From JAFASC01 sp036265935 (lineage in GTDB: Bacteria > Pseudomonadota > Alphaproteobacteria > Rhizobiales > Beijerinckiaceae), in contig DATAOB010000073.1 in NCBI GenBank assembly GCA_036265935.1, positions 44,276-108,275 of the forward strand: a DNA stretch of 64,000 nt, in the 5' to 3' direction. This document shows, piece by piece, positions 52,312 through 61,619 of the stretch. A program made the position numbers and the translations under genes. A model generated the notes under the pieces. It had not been told where the DNA came from, made no database searches, and was given only the letters and a program-made list of their open reading frames with translations. Numbering within the stretch: the stretch's first letter is position 1; each line of letters starts with the position of its first letter.

Positions 52312-54084
52312 TTAAATCGCGCGCGCGATCGCGCCGGAGAGCTGCTTCAATCCGCCGTCGACGTTGCCGTCGGCGAAATGGATGCGCATGACGCGCCGGC
52401 CGCGCTCGACGAGCACACCCATGTCGCCGCGCGCCTGCGCCGCCTCGACCACGCCGAAATCGGCGCGATAGCCGGGAATGGCAGGCGCATCGGGATGCGC
52501 CGTCGTGATCTGCAGGAACACGCCGGTATTCGGCCCGCCTTTGTAGGCCTGTCCGGTCGAGTGCAGGAAGCGCGGCCCGAAGCCGACGCAGGTTGCGACG
52601 TGGCGCGCATCGCGGATCGCCGTGCGCATCTCGCGCAAAGCGGCGATATGCTCGCCATTGCGCTGGATATAGGCGAGCAGCGCGACATAATCGCCGGCGC
52701 CGGCGCGGCTGAGATGCGCCTTCACCCAACTTAAGAGATCGTCGCCGGCGCCGGCGTGGCGCAACGCCTCGGCATTCTTATCGTCGGTGTAAATCTCGAT
52801 GCCGCCTGCGGCAAAGACCGGTTTTTCCGGCGGCAGCGCGCCGGATTTTTCATAAGCGTTCGTCAATTCGCGCGTCTTGACCTTGCTTGCCTCGACGTCC
52901 GGCTGGTCGAAAGGATTTATGCCGATCAGCGAGCCCGCAATCGCGGTGGCGATCTCCCAGCGGAAGAATTCCTGGCCCAAATGCTCCGGCGATTTCACCT
53001 CGATGCGCACGATCGGGTGGCCGGCATTCTCAAGTGCCTCGACGCTCGAATCCTGCGCAAGATCGCAGTCGCCGGCAAGCGTCAGATGCACGAAAATGCG
53101 ATCGGCACCGTACGCTTCCGGCGTGCCGAGCGGTTCGTCGTCGACGGGGATCAGCGCCTTGCCGTTCTTGCCGGTGGATTCGGCAATCAGCTGCTCGGCC
53201 CAGGCGCCGAAATCGGCGAGCTTTGGCGACGGAATGATCGTCACCTTGTCGCGGCCGGCACGCGCGGCGGTGCCCATTGCCGTGCCGAGCAGCACGCCGG
53301 GATTGTCGGCGGGAGCCACATCCGCGCCGCAGGCATGCATCATGAGCTGCGTCAGCGTCAGAAACCGCTGGAGATCGATACCGATCGCGGCTGCCGGCAC
53401 GAGGCCGAAGGCTGAGAGAACGGAATAGCGCCCGCCGATCGCCGGGTCACCGAAAAAGATGCGGCGGAAGTTTTGGTTGCGCGCCGCCTTTTCCATCGCG
53501 CTGCCGGGATCGGTGACCACGACGAAACGGTCGCCGGCCTTGTCGCCGAAACTCTCCTGCACGCGGGCGAAGAAATAGTCCTTGAAAATATTCGGCTCGA
53601 GCGTCGAGCCGGATTTGCTCGACACAACGAACAGCGTGTTTTTGATGTTGATCGCGCTTTCCAGCGCGCGGATTTGCGCGGGATCGGTGGAGTCGAGAAT
53701 ATGCAGGCGCGGCCCGCCTTTCGCCGGGCCGATGATCTCGCCGAGCACTTCCGGCCCGAGGCTCGAGCCGCCCATGCCGAGCAGCACGACGTTGGAAAAA
53801 CCTTCGCGGCGCACCTCGGAGGCGAAGGATTCATATTCGGCGAGATTGGCGAGCTCGCGATCGAGGATGTCGAGCCAACCGAGCCATTTCGCTTCGTCGT
53901 GACTGGTCCAGAACGTCGCGTCCTTTCCCCAAAGCCGCGCCACGGCGCGATCGGCGGTGAGCGAGTCCAGCGTCGATTGGAATTGCTGCTGCAGTCCCGC
54001 GGGTAGCGAGATCGCCTGACTATCCAGCTGGCCCGAATCGGAAGGGCGCTGAGCCTCGTCGCTGACCTGACTCGCTATGCTCAT
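52312..54084 (-). CDS. pgi: Glucose-6-phosphate isomerase domain protein (tal-pgi type, without transaldolase)
   Basis: 590 aa from ATG 54084; a longer frame runs into a palindromic repeat and is rejected. The SIS-type isomerase motifs are GMGGSSLGPEVLG and VSSKSGSTLEPN. The overall sequence looks like the C-terminal half of the bifunctional transaldolase/phosphoglucose isomerase found in Rhizobiales and cyanobacteria rather than classical Pgi. No transaldolase domain precedes it; the gap to tkt is only a repeat. Residues 1-30 are Ser/Gln-rich linker-like. Confidence 0.85.
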   Translation of the reverse strand: MSIASQVSDEAQRPSDSGQLDSQAISLPAGLQQQFQSTLDSLTADRAVARLWGKDATFWTSHDEAKWLGWLDILDRELANLAEYESFASEVRREGFSNVVLLGMGGSSLGPEVLGEIIGPAKGGPRLHILDSTDPAQIRALESAINIKNTLFVVSSKSGSTLEPNIFKDYFFARVQESFGDKAGDRFVVVTDPGSAMEKAARNQNFRRIFFGDPAIGGRYSVLSAFGLVPAAAIGIDLQRFLTLTQLMMHACGADVAPADNPGVLLGTAMGTAARAGRDKVTIIPSPKLADFGAWAEQLIAESTGKNGKALIPVDDEPLGTPEAYGADRIFVHLTLAGDCDLAQDSSVEALENAGHPIVRIEVKSPEHLGQEFFRWEIATAIAGSLIGINPFDQPDVEASKVKTRELTNAYEKSGALPPEKPVFAAGGIEIYTDDKNAEALRHAGAGDDLLSWVKAHLSRAGAGDYVALLAYIQRNGEHIAALREMRTAIRDARHVATCVGFGPRFLHSTGQAYKGGPNTGVFLQITTAHPDAPAIPGYRADFGVVEAAQARGDMGVLVERGRRVMRIHFADGNVDGGLKQLSGAIARAI

Positions 54085-54105
54085 TTCAATCCTGAGCTCG
54101 ATGTT

Positions 54106-54259
54106 GGGACCCACATTCCCGGACGCCCGCAGGGCGATCCAGGACCCAGGGGCAAACGCATCTGCCTCTGGACCGCGGATCGCAGTCCGCTTCGCTTCCT
54201 GCGTCCGGGGATGTCGGCATTTGCTCCTGGACCCCGGGTCGCCTCCGGATGTGGTCCCC
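54106..54259. repeat. Extragenic imperfect palindrome, family D
   Basis: About 154 bp. Outer arms GGGACCCACATTCCC and GATGTGGTCCCC, and inner arms TCCAGGACCCAGGGGCAAACGC and GCATTTGCTCCTGGACCCCGGG, can fold into one long hairpin. The TGGACCCCGG type is common in Bradyrhizobium-like genomes. It occupies almost the whole pgi-tkt gap. Confidence 0.8.
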
Positions 54260-54277
54260 ATTCGAGCGGCATTTGCA

Positions 54278-56401
54278 TCACGCGTTCGCACGCGGCGTCG
54301 GCTTATGCTCCGACTTCGCCCGGCTGATCTGATCCTTGGCCGCCTCGTAGACCTTCTCCGGTGTGAAGCCGAATTTCTTCAACAGATCGGACAGCGGCGC
54401 GGAAGAGCCGAATGTATGCATGCCGATGATCGCGCCGGAGCTTCCGGCATAGCGGTCCCAGCCGATCACCGACCCCTGCTCGACCGCGACACGCGCAGTG
54501 ATATGCGGCGGCAGCACTTCGTTGCGGTAAGTCTCGTCTTGCTTTTCGAAGAGATGCCAGGACGGCATGCTGACGACGCGCGCCGCAATGCCCTCCTGTT
54601 TCAGCTTCTCGTAGGCGTCGACGCACAATCGTACTTCGCTGCCGGTGCCGATCAGGATCACCTGCGGTTCGCCGCCTTCGGCATCCGCCAGGGTATAAGC
54701 GCCGCGCGCGACGCCGGCAGCTGACGCATAACGCTCACGATCGAAGGTCGGCAGTCCCTGCCGGCTTAGCACCAGACACGCCGGCTGATTCTTCGCGCTC
54801 AGAATGACGCGATAGGATTCGGCCACTTCGTTTGCGTCGGCAGGACGCAGCACCAAAAGACCGGGAATTGCGCGCAATGCCAAAAGCTGCTCGACCGGCT
54901 GATGCGTCGGTCCGTCTTCGCCGACGCCGATCGAATCGTGTGTGAAAATGTGGAAGAGCGGCAGCTCCATCAGCGCGGCGAGACGGATCGCCGGGCGCAT
55001 ATAATCGCTGAAGACAAGAAACGTTGCGCCGAACGGGCGGAGCCCCGACGCCGCAAGACCGTTGCAAACGGCGCCCATCGCATGTTCGCGCACGCCGAAA
55101 TGCAGATTGCGTCCGCCGGGCGAGCCGGGTTGCAGCGTCCCGGCGCCGTCGAATCCGAGCTTGGTTTTGTTGGATGGCGCAAGATCGGCCGAGCCGCCGA
55201 GGAGCCACGGAATGCGTTCGGCAACCGCGTTTAAAACCTTGCCGGACGATTCGCGTGTCGCCATGCCTTTCGGATCGGCTTTGAATGAGGGCAGGGCGGC
55301 GTCCCATCCCTTCGGCAGCTTGCCGGCGAGCAAGGTGTCGAGTTCCTCAGCCTGCTTTGCATTTTGCTTGGCAAAATCCTGCCGGACCTTTCGCCATGCT
55401 TTATTCAGCTCCGCGCCCCGCTTGCCGACGCCTTCGGCAAAACGCTCGCGCACGCCGTCCGGCACGAGGAAGAATGCATCTTCCGGCCAACCGTAAGCGC
55501 GCTTTGTGAGCCGCACCTCTTCTTCGCCGAGCGCATCGCTATGCGCGGCGGCGGTGCCCTGCTTATGCGGCGCGCCGTAGCCGATGACGCTATTGACGAT
55601 GATCATCGTTGGGCGATCGTCGGCCTTCTTGAAGATGTTGAGCGCGCGCACCAGCGCGTCGCGATCCTCGGCATTGTCGACGTGCAGCACGTTCCAGCCA
55701 TAGGCGTGGAAGCGCTCGCCTACGTTTTCATTGAATGCGAGGTCGGTGTGACCTTCGATCGTGATCGTGTTGCTGTCGTAAATCCAGCAGAGGTTCGACA
55801 GCTTCAAATGTCCGGCGAGCGAAGCGGCTTCGCTGGCGACGCCTTCCATCATGCCGCCGTCGCTGCAAAGCACGTAGACCTCGTAATCGAACAGTGTCGT
55901 GTCCGGCGAATTGAACCTGTCGGCGAGCCAGCGGCTCGCCATCGCCATGCCGACACTGTTGCCGCAACCCTGGCCGAGCGGACCTGTTGTCGTCTCGACG
56001 CCAGTCGTCAGGTGATATTCGGGATGACCCGGCGTGCGGCTGTTTAATTGCCGAAATTGCTTGATGTCATCGAGGCTGACTGCGGGTCCACCGTCGTCGG
56101 CCCGCACGCCGGCGAGATGCAACAACGAATAGAGCAGCATCGACGCGTGCCCGCAGGAGAGCACGAAGCGATCGCGGTTCGGCCAGTGCGGATCGGCGGG
56201 ATCGTAACGGAGGAATTGTTGCCATAGCGTGTAGGCGACCGCCGCCATCGCCATCGGCGTGCCGGCATGACCGGAATTGGCCTTCTGTACGGCATCGACC
56301 GCCAATGTGCGGATCGTATTGATAGCCAGGCGGTCGAGCCTGTCTTCGTCTGCGCGACTGTCTGCGGATGGACCGCGTTTCGTATTCGCTGCTAGGGACA
56401 T
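54278..56401 (-). CDS. tkt: Transketolase
   Basis: 707 aa. ThDP enzyme with RTLAVDAVQKANSGHAGTPMAMAAVAYTLW, the cofactor motif SDGGMMEGVASEAASLAGHLKLSNLCWIYD, and the second-domain GVREHAMGAVCNGLA and DSIGVGEDGPTHQPVEQL blocks. ATG 56401 is chosen because the longer frame has no similarity to the family. It is the first gene of the minus-strand operon and shuttles two-carbon units in the non-oxidative pentose phosphate pathway. Confidence 0.95.
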   Translation of the reverse strand: MSLAANTKRGPSADSRADEDRLDRLAINTIRTLAVDAVQKANSGHAGTPMAMAAVAYTLWQQFLRYDPADPHWPNRDRFVLSCGHASMLLYSLLHLAGVRADDGGPAVSLDDIKQFRQLNSRTPGHPEYHLTTGVETTTGPLGQGCGNSVGMAMASRWLADRFNSPDTTLFDYEVYVLCSDGGMMEGVASEAASLAGHLKLSNLCWIYDSNTITIEGHTDLAFNENVGERFHAYGWNVLHVDNAEDRDALVRALNIFKKADDRPTMIIVNSVIGYGAPHKQGTAAAHSDALGEEEVRLTKRAYGWPEDAFFLVPDGVRERFAEGVGKRGAELNKAWRKVRQDFAKQNAKQAEELDTLLAGKLPKGWDAALPSFKADPKGMATRESSGKVLNAVAERIPWLLGGSADLAPSNKTKLGFDGAGTLQPGSPGGRNLHFGVREHAMGAVCNGLAASGLRPFGATFLVFSDYMRPAIRLAALMELPLFHIFTHDSIGVGEDGPTHQPVEQLLALRAIPGLLVLRPADANEVAESYRVILSAKNQPACLVLSRQGLPTFDRERYASAAGVARGAYTLADAEGGEPQVILIGTGSEVRLCVDAYEKLKQEGIAARVVSMPSWHLFEKQDETYRNEVLPPHITARVAVEQGSVIGWDRYAGSSGAIIGMHTFGSSAPLSDLLKKFGFTPEKVYEAAKDQISRAKSEHKPTPRANA

Positions 56402-56752
56402 GGAGACTCGCCGATGGTATTTGGCTCGTGGGGACTCTGGCCCCCATGAGCGCGCAACGATGCTAGCTGCCGTTGTCGGAATGGTGAAGGGGAAGATGCC
56501 GCGCGAAGCTTTCCCGTCAAGCCGCAATCGGGCCTGCCGTTTTGGCGTGCGGGGAACCGCGTGGAAGACGCGCGCAGCGCCTCAATAGGCACCGCAATCC
56601 GACCATGATGCGGAGCGCGCGTTCGCGCGAAAACTTGTGCGATCTCAAAGCTTTGTCGCCCAAGTGCGGCATGCTTAAGCGTCACATTGACGGCGGCGGC
56701 GGAACCTGTTCTGTAGCGCCAACTTCTCCCCGCCCGAGGTGTCCGCTCGCTG
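56402..56752. other. Divergent intergenic region between tkt and the ABC exporter
   Basis: 351 bp holding the promoters of both divergent units. I see no convincing -35/-10 pair, hairpin or repeat. Short ORF readings here have no ribosome site. Nothing further can be supported. Confidence 0.5.
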
Positions 56753-57550
56753 ATGTATTTCGTTGTGCCTTTCGAAAGAGCTTGGCACCATCGTGAACTG
56801 ATCCGCGCCGTCGTTCGCCGCGAGCTGAAATCACGCTTCCGGGGCTCGCTGCTCGGCTGGGTGTGGGCGATTGCCGCCCCGCTTGCGATGCTCATCGCCT
56901 ACACCTTCGTCTTTTCCGTCGCGCTGCCGGTGCAATCGCAAAATATCAGCATCACCGAATATGCCGGCAACATTTTCTGCGGGCTCATCGTCTTCAATCT
57001 GTTCAGCGAGTTGGCATATCGCGCCCCCATGCTTCTGCATGAGCATTCGTCGTTCGTGAAGAAGTCGATCTTCCCCAGCGAGGCGATTGCCTGGATCGCC
57101 TCGATCCGCGCCTTCGTCTACGCCGGAATCAGCTTTGTCGTCCTCATCGCCTTCCGGCTGGTGACGGCACACTGGCTGCCGGTCACGATCCTGCTGAGCC
57201 CCCTCGTCATTCTGCCGTTTGCGCTGCTGATGCTCGGCATCGTCTGGTTCCTCATGGGGCTCGGCGCCTTTACCAAGGACGTCGCGCATCTCATGATATC
57301 GATCGTGCCGATCATGATGTTTGCAACGCCGATCTTCTACACGCTCGATCAGATTCCGCCGGAATTCGTGCCGTGGCTGAAGCTCAACGTGGTCGGCGAT
57401 TATATCGAGATGCTGCGCGCGCTGGTTATGCATGGGCAGCTGCCAAACCTTGTCATGTACTTCGTCTGCCTCATTGTCTCTTATGTGGTATTTCTACTCG
57501 GCTATGCCTTCTTCATGCGCTACAAGTCGGTGATCGTCGATGTCATCTGA
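56753..57550 (+). CDS. Polysaccharide ABC exporter permease (Wzm/ABC-2 type)
   Basis: 265 aa, six membrane segments. The N-terminal LIRAVVRRELKSRFRGSLLGWVWAIAAPLAMLIAYTFVFSVAL is the hallmark of O-antigen/capsule ABC-2 permeases (Wzm, KpsM, RfbA). It moves a lipid-linked glycan across the inner membrane together with the ATPase encoded next, whose start overlaps its end by 11 bases. Confidence 0.92.
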   Translation: MYFVVPFERAWHHRELIRAVVRRELKSRFRGSLLGWVWAIAAPLAMLIAYTFVFSVALPVQSQNISITEYAGNIFCGLIVFNLFSELAYRAPMLLHEHSSFVKKSIFPSEAIAWIASIRAFVYAGISFVVLIAFRLVTAHWLPVTILLSPLVILPFALLMLGIVWFLMGLGAFTKDVAHLMISIVPIMMFATPIFYTLDQIPPEFVPWLKLNVVGDYIEMLRALVMHGQLPNLVMYFVCLIVSYVVFLLGYAFFMRYKSVIVDVI

Positions 57551-58295
57551 CGTAGTGATCAGCTGCCGCAATGTCGGCAAGGCGTTTCAGCTTTACAGCC
57601 ATTACAACGATCAGCTGAAGCAGGCTTTGCTCGGCTTCTGGAAGAAATTCTATCATCAGCACTGGGTGCTCAACGATGTGAGCTTCGAAGTTCGCAAGGG
57701 CGAGCGCATCGGCATTGTCGGCCGCAACGGCGCCGGTAAGACGACGCTTCTGCAAATCATCTGCGGCATCACCACGCCGACAACCGGCAGCGTCGAGGTG
57801 CATGGCCGCATTGCGCCGATCCTGGCGCTTGGCGCCGGCTTCGACGGCTCTTTGACAGGACGCGAAAATGCGCGGATCGGCGGCGCGATTCTCGGGCTTA
57901 AACGCAACGAGGTGGAGCGGCGGCTTCCGGCGATCGCCGAGTTTGCCGGAATCGGTCCGTTTCTCGATCAGCAGGTAAAGTATTACTCGACCGGCATGGT
58001 GGCGCGATTGGCTTTTGCCGTTTGCGCCCATGCCGACGCCGACATTCTCATCATCGACGAAGCGCTCGCGGTCGGCGACGAGGCGTTCCAGGCGAAATGC
58101 GAGCGCTATGTCGAGGAGTTCGCCCGCCACGGCACGATCCTCATGGTGTCGCACTCGCTCGATTATGTGCGCGGCATTTCCGATAAGGTCGTGTGGATCG
58201 ACGGCGGCAAGGTCCGGGCTTTCGGCGCGCCGGAGCCGATCATCGCCGAATATCGCGCCGCAATTCTCTCGGAGGCGGCACCAGCGGGAGCATGA
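57540..58295 (+). CDS. Polysaccharide ABC exporter ATPase (Wzt type, no C-terminal glycan-binding domain)
   Basis: 251 aa. Walker A GRNGAGKTT, signature YYSTGMVARLAFAV (the YSTGM variant usual in this family), Walker B ILIIDEALAVGDEAFQAKC and switch His in MVSHSLDYV. The length shows only the nucleotide-binding domain, so it lacks the carbohydrate-binding domain of Wzt from chain-terminated O-antigens. Overlaps the permease gene by 11 bases. The broken polyketide synthase lies downstream on the other strand. Confidence 0.92.
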   Translation: MSSDVVISCRNVGKAFQLYSHYNDQLKQALLGFWKKFYHQHWVLNDVSFEVRKGERIGIVGRNGAGKTTLLQIICGITTPTTGSVEVHGRIAPILALGAGFDGSLTGRENARIGGAILGLKRNEVERRLPAIAEFAGIGPFLDQQVKYYSTGMVARLAFAVCAHADADILIIDEALAVGDEAFQAKCERYVEEFARHGTILMVSHSLDYVRGISDKVVWIDGGKVRAFGAPEPIIAEYRAAILSEAAPAGA

Positions 58296-58351
58296 CGGAA
58301 CGGGCCGCGACAAAGGTGCGTTAGCCCGTCAGCTTATGGCTGGGAGCCGGC

Positions 58352-58794
58352 GTGTTTGCGATCCGACGATTGCGTCGAGCGATCCTCGCCGCCATCTCGG
58401 CGCTGATCGTTGCGCCGGTCTTCGCGCAGCCGGCGACGCAGCCCCTCCATGAGGGCCGCTCTTCGCTCGCCGGGGAGCCGCGCGGCGTGGCTCGAGCGCG
58501 TCGAGGGGGCGCGGGCGCGCTATGAGGCCTTCGCCCTGCAGGGGCGCCTTGCCATCCATCCCAGGGTGATCGAGCCCGGCGCGCCGCCGCCGCCGCGTGC
58601 GACCGGATCTTCGACGATCCGACGCTCCGGCACGGCGACGTCGTCGTCACCCCGGAGGGCCTCCTGGTGTTTCGCGGCTCGTCGCATCTTCCGCGCAGGC
58701 TCAGCGATTTCGCGCCGATCACGTTGGCGGCGCCGTCCGCCACGCGCCGGAGCTGATCGAGCTGCAGCGCGCCCACGAGTTCGGCAAGCGCTAG
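58352..58794 (+). pseudogene. Broken gene for a small exported protein
   Basis: From GTG 58352 a signal peptide is read (LRRAILAAISALIVAPVFAQPATQ). The likely continuation changes frame at least three times: a segment AAWLERVEGARARYEAFALQGR, then CDRIFDDPTLRHGDVVVTPEGLLVFRGSSHLPRRLSDF, then GGAVRHAPELIELQRAHEFGKR to TAG 58794. The pieces are collinear and together would make about 145 aa. No single frame covers the span. Family not recognised. Confidence 0.55.
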
Positions 58795-58851
58795 GGCGCC
58801 CCGGGAACCGCTTTTCTCCTGCCGAGTTTCGCTGCAAAGAGGAGGGATCCC

Positions 58852-59097
58852 ATGCTGGACCGGGCAAGTGCGCGCGCGCTGGCGGAAGCCGGATACATGC
58901 CGCTTCACGAATATCTGCGTGCCTTCGGCAACGAGCCGAGCGCCGAGGAGCTGCGTAAGGCCTCGGAAGATTTCGCCTCCGAAGCCTATTCGGTGCGCCT
59001 GACGCGGCCCTGGCCGGGCGCGGCGGCCGAGCTATCGGTGAAGCCGCAGACCTCGTTCAAGCGCCGCCGCGGCGCGACCTCGCGCAAGGCATCGTAA
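58852..59097 (+). CDS. Small hypothetical protein
   Basis: 81 aa with a very good ribosome site (GAGGAGGGATCCC before the ATG). It is predicted helical and acidic for the first 45 residues (ASARALAEAGYMPLHEYLRAFGNEPSAEELRKA), then basic at the end (FKRRRGATSRKAS). No membrane segment. It lies between two broken genes. No family recognised; it could be a fragment. Confidence 0.5.
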   Translation: MLDRASARALAEAGYMPLHEYLRAFGNEPSAEELRKASEDFASEAYSVRLTRPWPGAAAELSVKPQTSFKRRRGATSRKAS

Positions 59098-59249
59098 AGC
59101 GGCGCCCGAGCCGCACCGCCTCACTGGGCGGCGCGCTCGCGCTTCCATGCGTCCGACGAGATTGCCGAGAAGATCGGCATCCGCCTTGCCGAGATGACGC
59201 TCGGCGACGGGCCGCAATTACCGAGGTGCTCGCCGTCTCCGTGTCATCC

Positions 59250-60418
59250 GACATGCCGATGATCTGATCGCCGAACTCGGCGATCGTCAGCCCGGTTGCG
59301 GACGCGGTCAGCGAGCCCTGCAGCGCAAAGCGCTCCTCGATCGAGATCGCGAGCTCGACGCCCATGAGCGAATCGAGCCCGATCTCGGCGAGCGGCTTGG
59401 CGCGCGGCACGTCCTCCTGCGGCAGCCGCAGAATGCGGGCGAGTTCCTCGACGATGGCGTCGCAGACCCGCCGGCGCGCCGCGTCGCGGCCGTCCGCAGC
59501 GATGATGGCGCGAACGTCGATCGTGCCGCGTTCGCTCGCCTCGGTGGTATCCTGGCCGCGCGCGAGATCGGCGAAGGTCGGCGAACGCAGGCTCGGCAGG
59601 AAGTCGCGCGCCTTGCCCCAATTCATCTGCGCAATGAACACGACGCCGTCTTCCAGCGCCGACGCCGGCCCGGCAAGAACCTGGCCGAGCTGATCGAGCG
59701 CCGCGCGTGCCGCGATTCTCGCGCGAGATCGCCGCGCGCGCGACATTCTGGAACGAGGGCCCGAACTGCAGCCCGGCGGCGTTGGCGGCGAGGTAGAGGT
59801 CGCTTCCCGGAATCTGCCGGACGAAGTCGCGCGGAAAACTGACATTCGGGTCCGAATGTCCGGCGTCAGCGACGATTTTGGCGGTCGCATGCGTCTGCCA
59901 CGGCGTATGGCCGAGACGCGGGCGGCTTAAAATTTCGAGCAGGTGCGTGTCAGCCGACACGCGGCACATGACCTCGCGCGACATGTCGCCGACAAAGGCC
60001 ATCGGTTGCTGGATATCGAGTTCGGCGATGGTCGCTTGATCCGATTCGAGCCAGCTGCGTGCAACCGCAAGCGCCATCTCGACAAAGGCTGAGCCGGGAA
60101 GAAGCACGGTTCCGTCGACCTTGTGATCGGCGAGGTCGGGCACGAGCTTCGGATCGACCTGCGCGCTCCATTCGAGCCGGTCGGCGATTAGCCGCGCCCC
60201 AATCAACGGATGCCAGGAACGCGGCCGCAGTGAGGCCAGCGGTTTCGATCGTTTCCGCGACGTTGAAGGTTTTGCGCTGCCAGGCATAGGCCGGCAGATC
60301 GACCGCTCCGGAGACGCGGCCGAAGGCAAGCGTCTCATCGAGCCGATGCGAGCGAAGCGCCGAAGGCGAGTGTTTGATCCCGGCGCCAAGACTACGTAGA
60401 ACGCCAACCATTCCGGTC
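59250..60418 (-). pseudogene. Remnant of a type I polyketide synthase (AT end - DH - KR end - ACP)
   Basis: Read from 60418 downwards: the end of an acyltransferase domain with the linker AVDLPAYAWQRKTFNV, a frame change, a dehydratase domain (HPLIGARLIADRLEWSAQVDPKL, HKVDGTVLLPGSAFVEMAL, GLQFGPSFQNVARAA), a second frame change near 59700-59745 leading directly to a ketoreductase end (GVVFIAQMNWGKARDFLPSLRSPTF), then an acyl carrier domain with the phosphopantetheine Ser in GLDSLMGVELA. KS, most of AT, ER and most of KR are missing. The 5' end is cut off at the mnmA start. Confidence 0.75.
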
Positions 60419-61615
60419 ATGCACACTCCCCTCCCTCTGCCCAGCCTGGATTTGCCTCCCAAAGCGCGCGTCGTTGTGGCGATGTCGGGCGGCGTCGATT
60501 CGTCGTTCTCCTCAACCTTCCTCCACGAGCTGGGCTACCAGGTCATCGGCGTCACCCTGCAGCTCTACGACCACGGCGCGGCGGTCGCCCGGGGCAAGAC
60601 CTGCTGCGCCGGCCGCGACATCCACGATGCCCGCGACGTGGCGGCGCGGCTTGGCATCCCCCATTACGTGCTCGATTTCGAGAGCCGCTTCCGCGAGCGC
60701 GTCGTCGTTCCCTTCGCCGAGGCCTATGCGGCGGGCTCGACGCCGGTCCCCTGCATCGCCTGCAACCAGCGTATCAAGTTCGCCGATCTCATTGATATTG
60801 CCCGCGATCTCGGCGCCGATGCGCTGGCGACCGGGCATTACGTGCGGTCCCGCCGCGAGCCCGACGGCTCCCGCGGCCTCTACCGCGCCCGCGACGCCGA
60901 GCGCGACCAGAGCTATTTCCTGTTCGGGACGACGCCGGCACAGCTCGATTTCGTCCGCTTCCCGCTCGGCGGCTTCACCAAAGCCGAGGTCCGCGAAATG
61001 GCGCGGAAATACAGCCTCTCCATCGCGGATAAGCCCGACAGCCAGGATATCTGCTTCGTGCCGGAAGGTCATTACAGCGATCTCGTCGCCCGGCTGAAGC
61101 CGGACGCCGCCGTCCCCGGCAATATCGTCGACCTCGATGGCCGCGTCCTCGGCCGCCATGCCGGAGTGATCCACTACACGATCGGCCAGCGCCGCGGCCT
61201 CGGCCTCGCCGACCGCACGCTCAAGGGCGAGCCGCACTACGTCGTGCGGATCGATGCCGGCCGCGCCGAGATCGTCGTCGGCCCGCGCGCCGCGCTCGCC
61301 ACCAAGACCATCGCGCTCCGTGACGTGAACTGGATCGGGCCCGGCCGGCTCGAGGACGTGCCGGAGGCCGGGCTCGAAATTGCCGTCCGCGTCCGCTCGA
61401 CGCGTCCGCCGGCGCCCGCGCTGCTCACCTATTCGGCAGGTTGCGTAGAGGTGAGCCTCCTCGGCGAAGAAAGCGGCGTGGCGCCCGGCCAGGCCTGCGT
61501 CTTCTATGATTCGGTCGACCGAGAGGCGCGCGTCCTCGGCGGCGGCTTCATTGTGAAGGCGGAGCCGGCGAACGCCACGGAGCCGCTTCCGGCACGAGCC
61601 GCTTCCGGCCGCTGA
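60419..61615 (+). CDS. mnmA: tRNA-specific 2-thiouridylase
   Basis: 398 aa. PP-loop AMSGGVDSSFSS, the catalytic Cys in CIACNQRIKF (C112/C115, the latter matching the family's CN position) and the second Cys in DSQDICFVPEGHYSD, plus the C-terminal GQRRGLGL and beta-barrel domains. It thiolates U34 of Lys, Glu and Gln tRNAs. ATG 60419 directly abuts the broken polyketide synthase. pmtA follows by 4 bp. Confidence 0.95.
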   Translation: MHTPLPLPSLDLPPKARVVVAMSGGVDSSFSSTFLHELGYQVIGVTLQLYDHGAAVARGKTCCAGRDIHDARDVAARLGIPHYVLDFESRFRERVVVPFAEAYAAGSTPVPCIACNQRIKFADLIDIARDLGADALATGHYVRSRREPDGSRGLYRARDAERDQSYFLFGTTPAQLDFVRFPLGGFTKAEVREMARKYSLSIADKPDSQDICFVPEGHYSDLVARLKPDAAVPGNIVDLDGRVLGRHAGVIHYTIGQRRGLGLADRTLKGEPHYVVRIDAGRAEIVVGPRAALATKTIALRDVNWIGPGRLEDVPEAGLEIAVRVRSTRPPAPALLTYSAGCVEVSLLGEESGVAPGQACVFYDSVDREARVLGGGFIVKAEPANATEPLPARAASGR

Positions 61616-61619
61616 CCGG

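Noticed and set aside
54085..54291. N-terminal extension of pgi
   Set aside because: The extra 69 codons are the translation of a palindromic repeat; ATG 54084 gives the normal family start.
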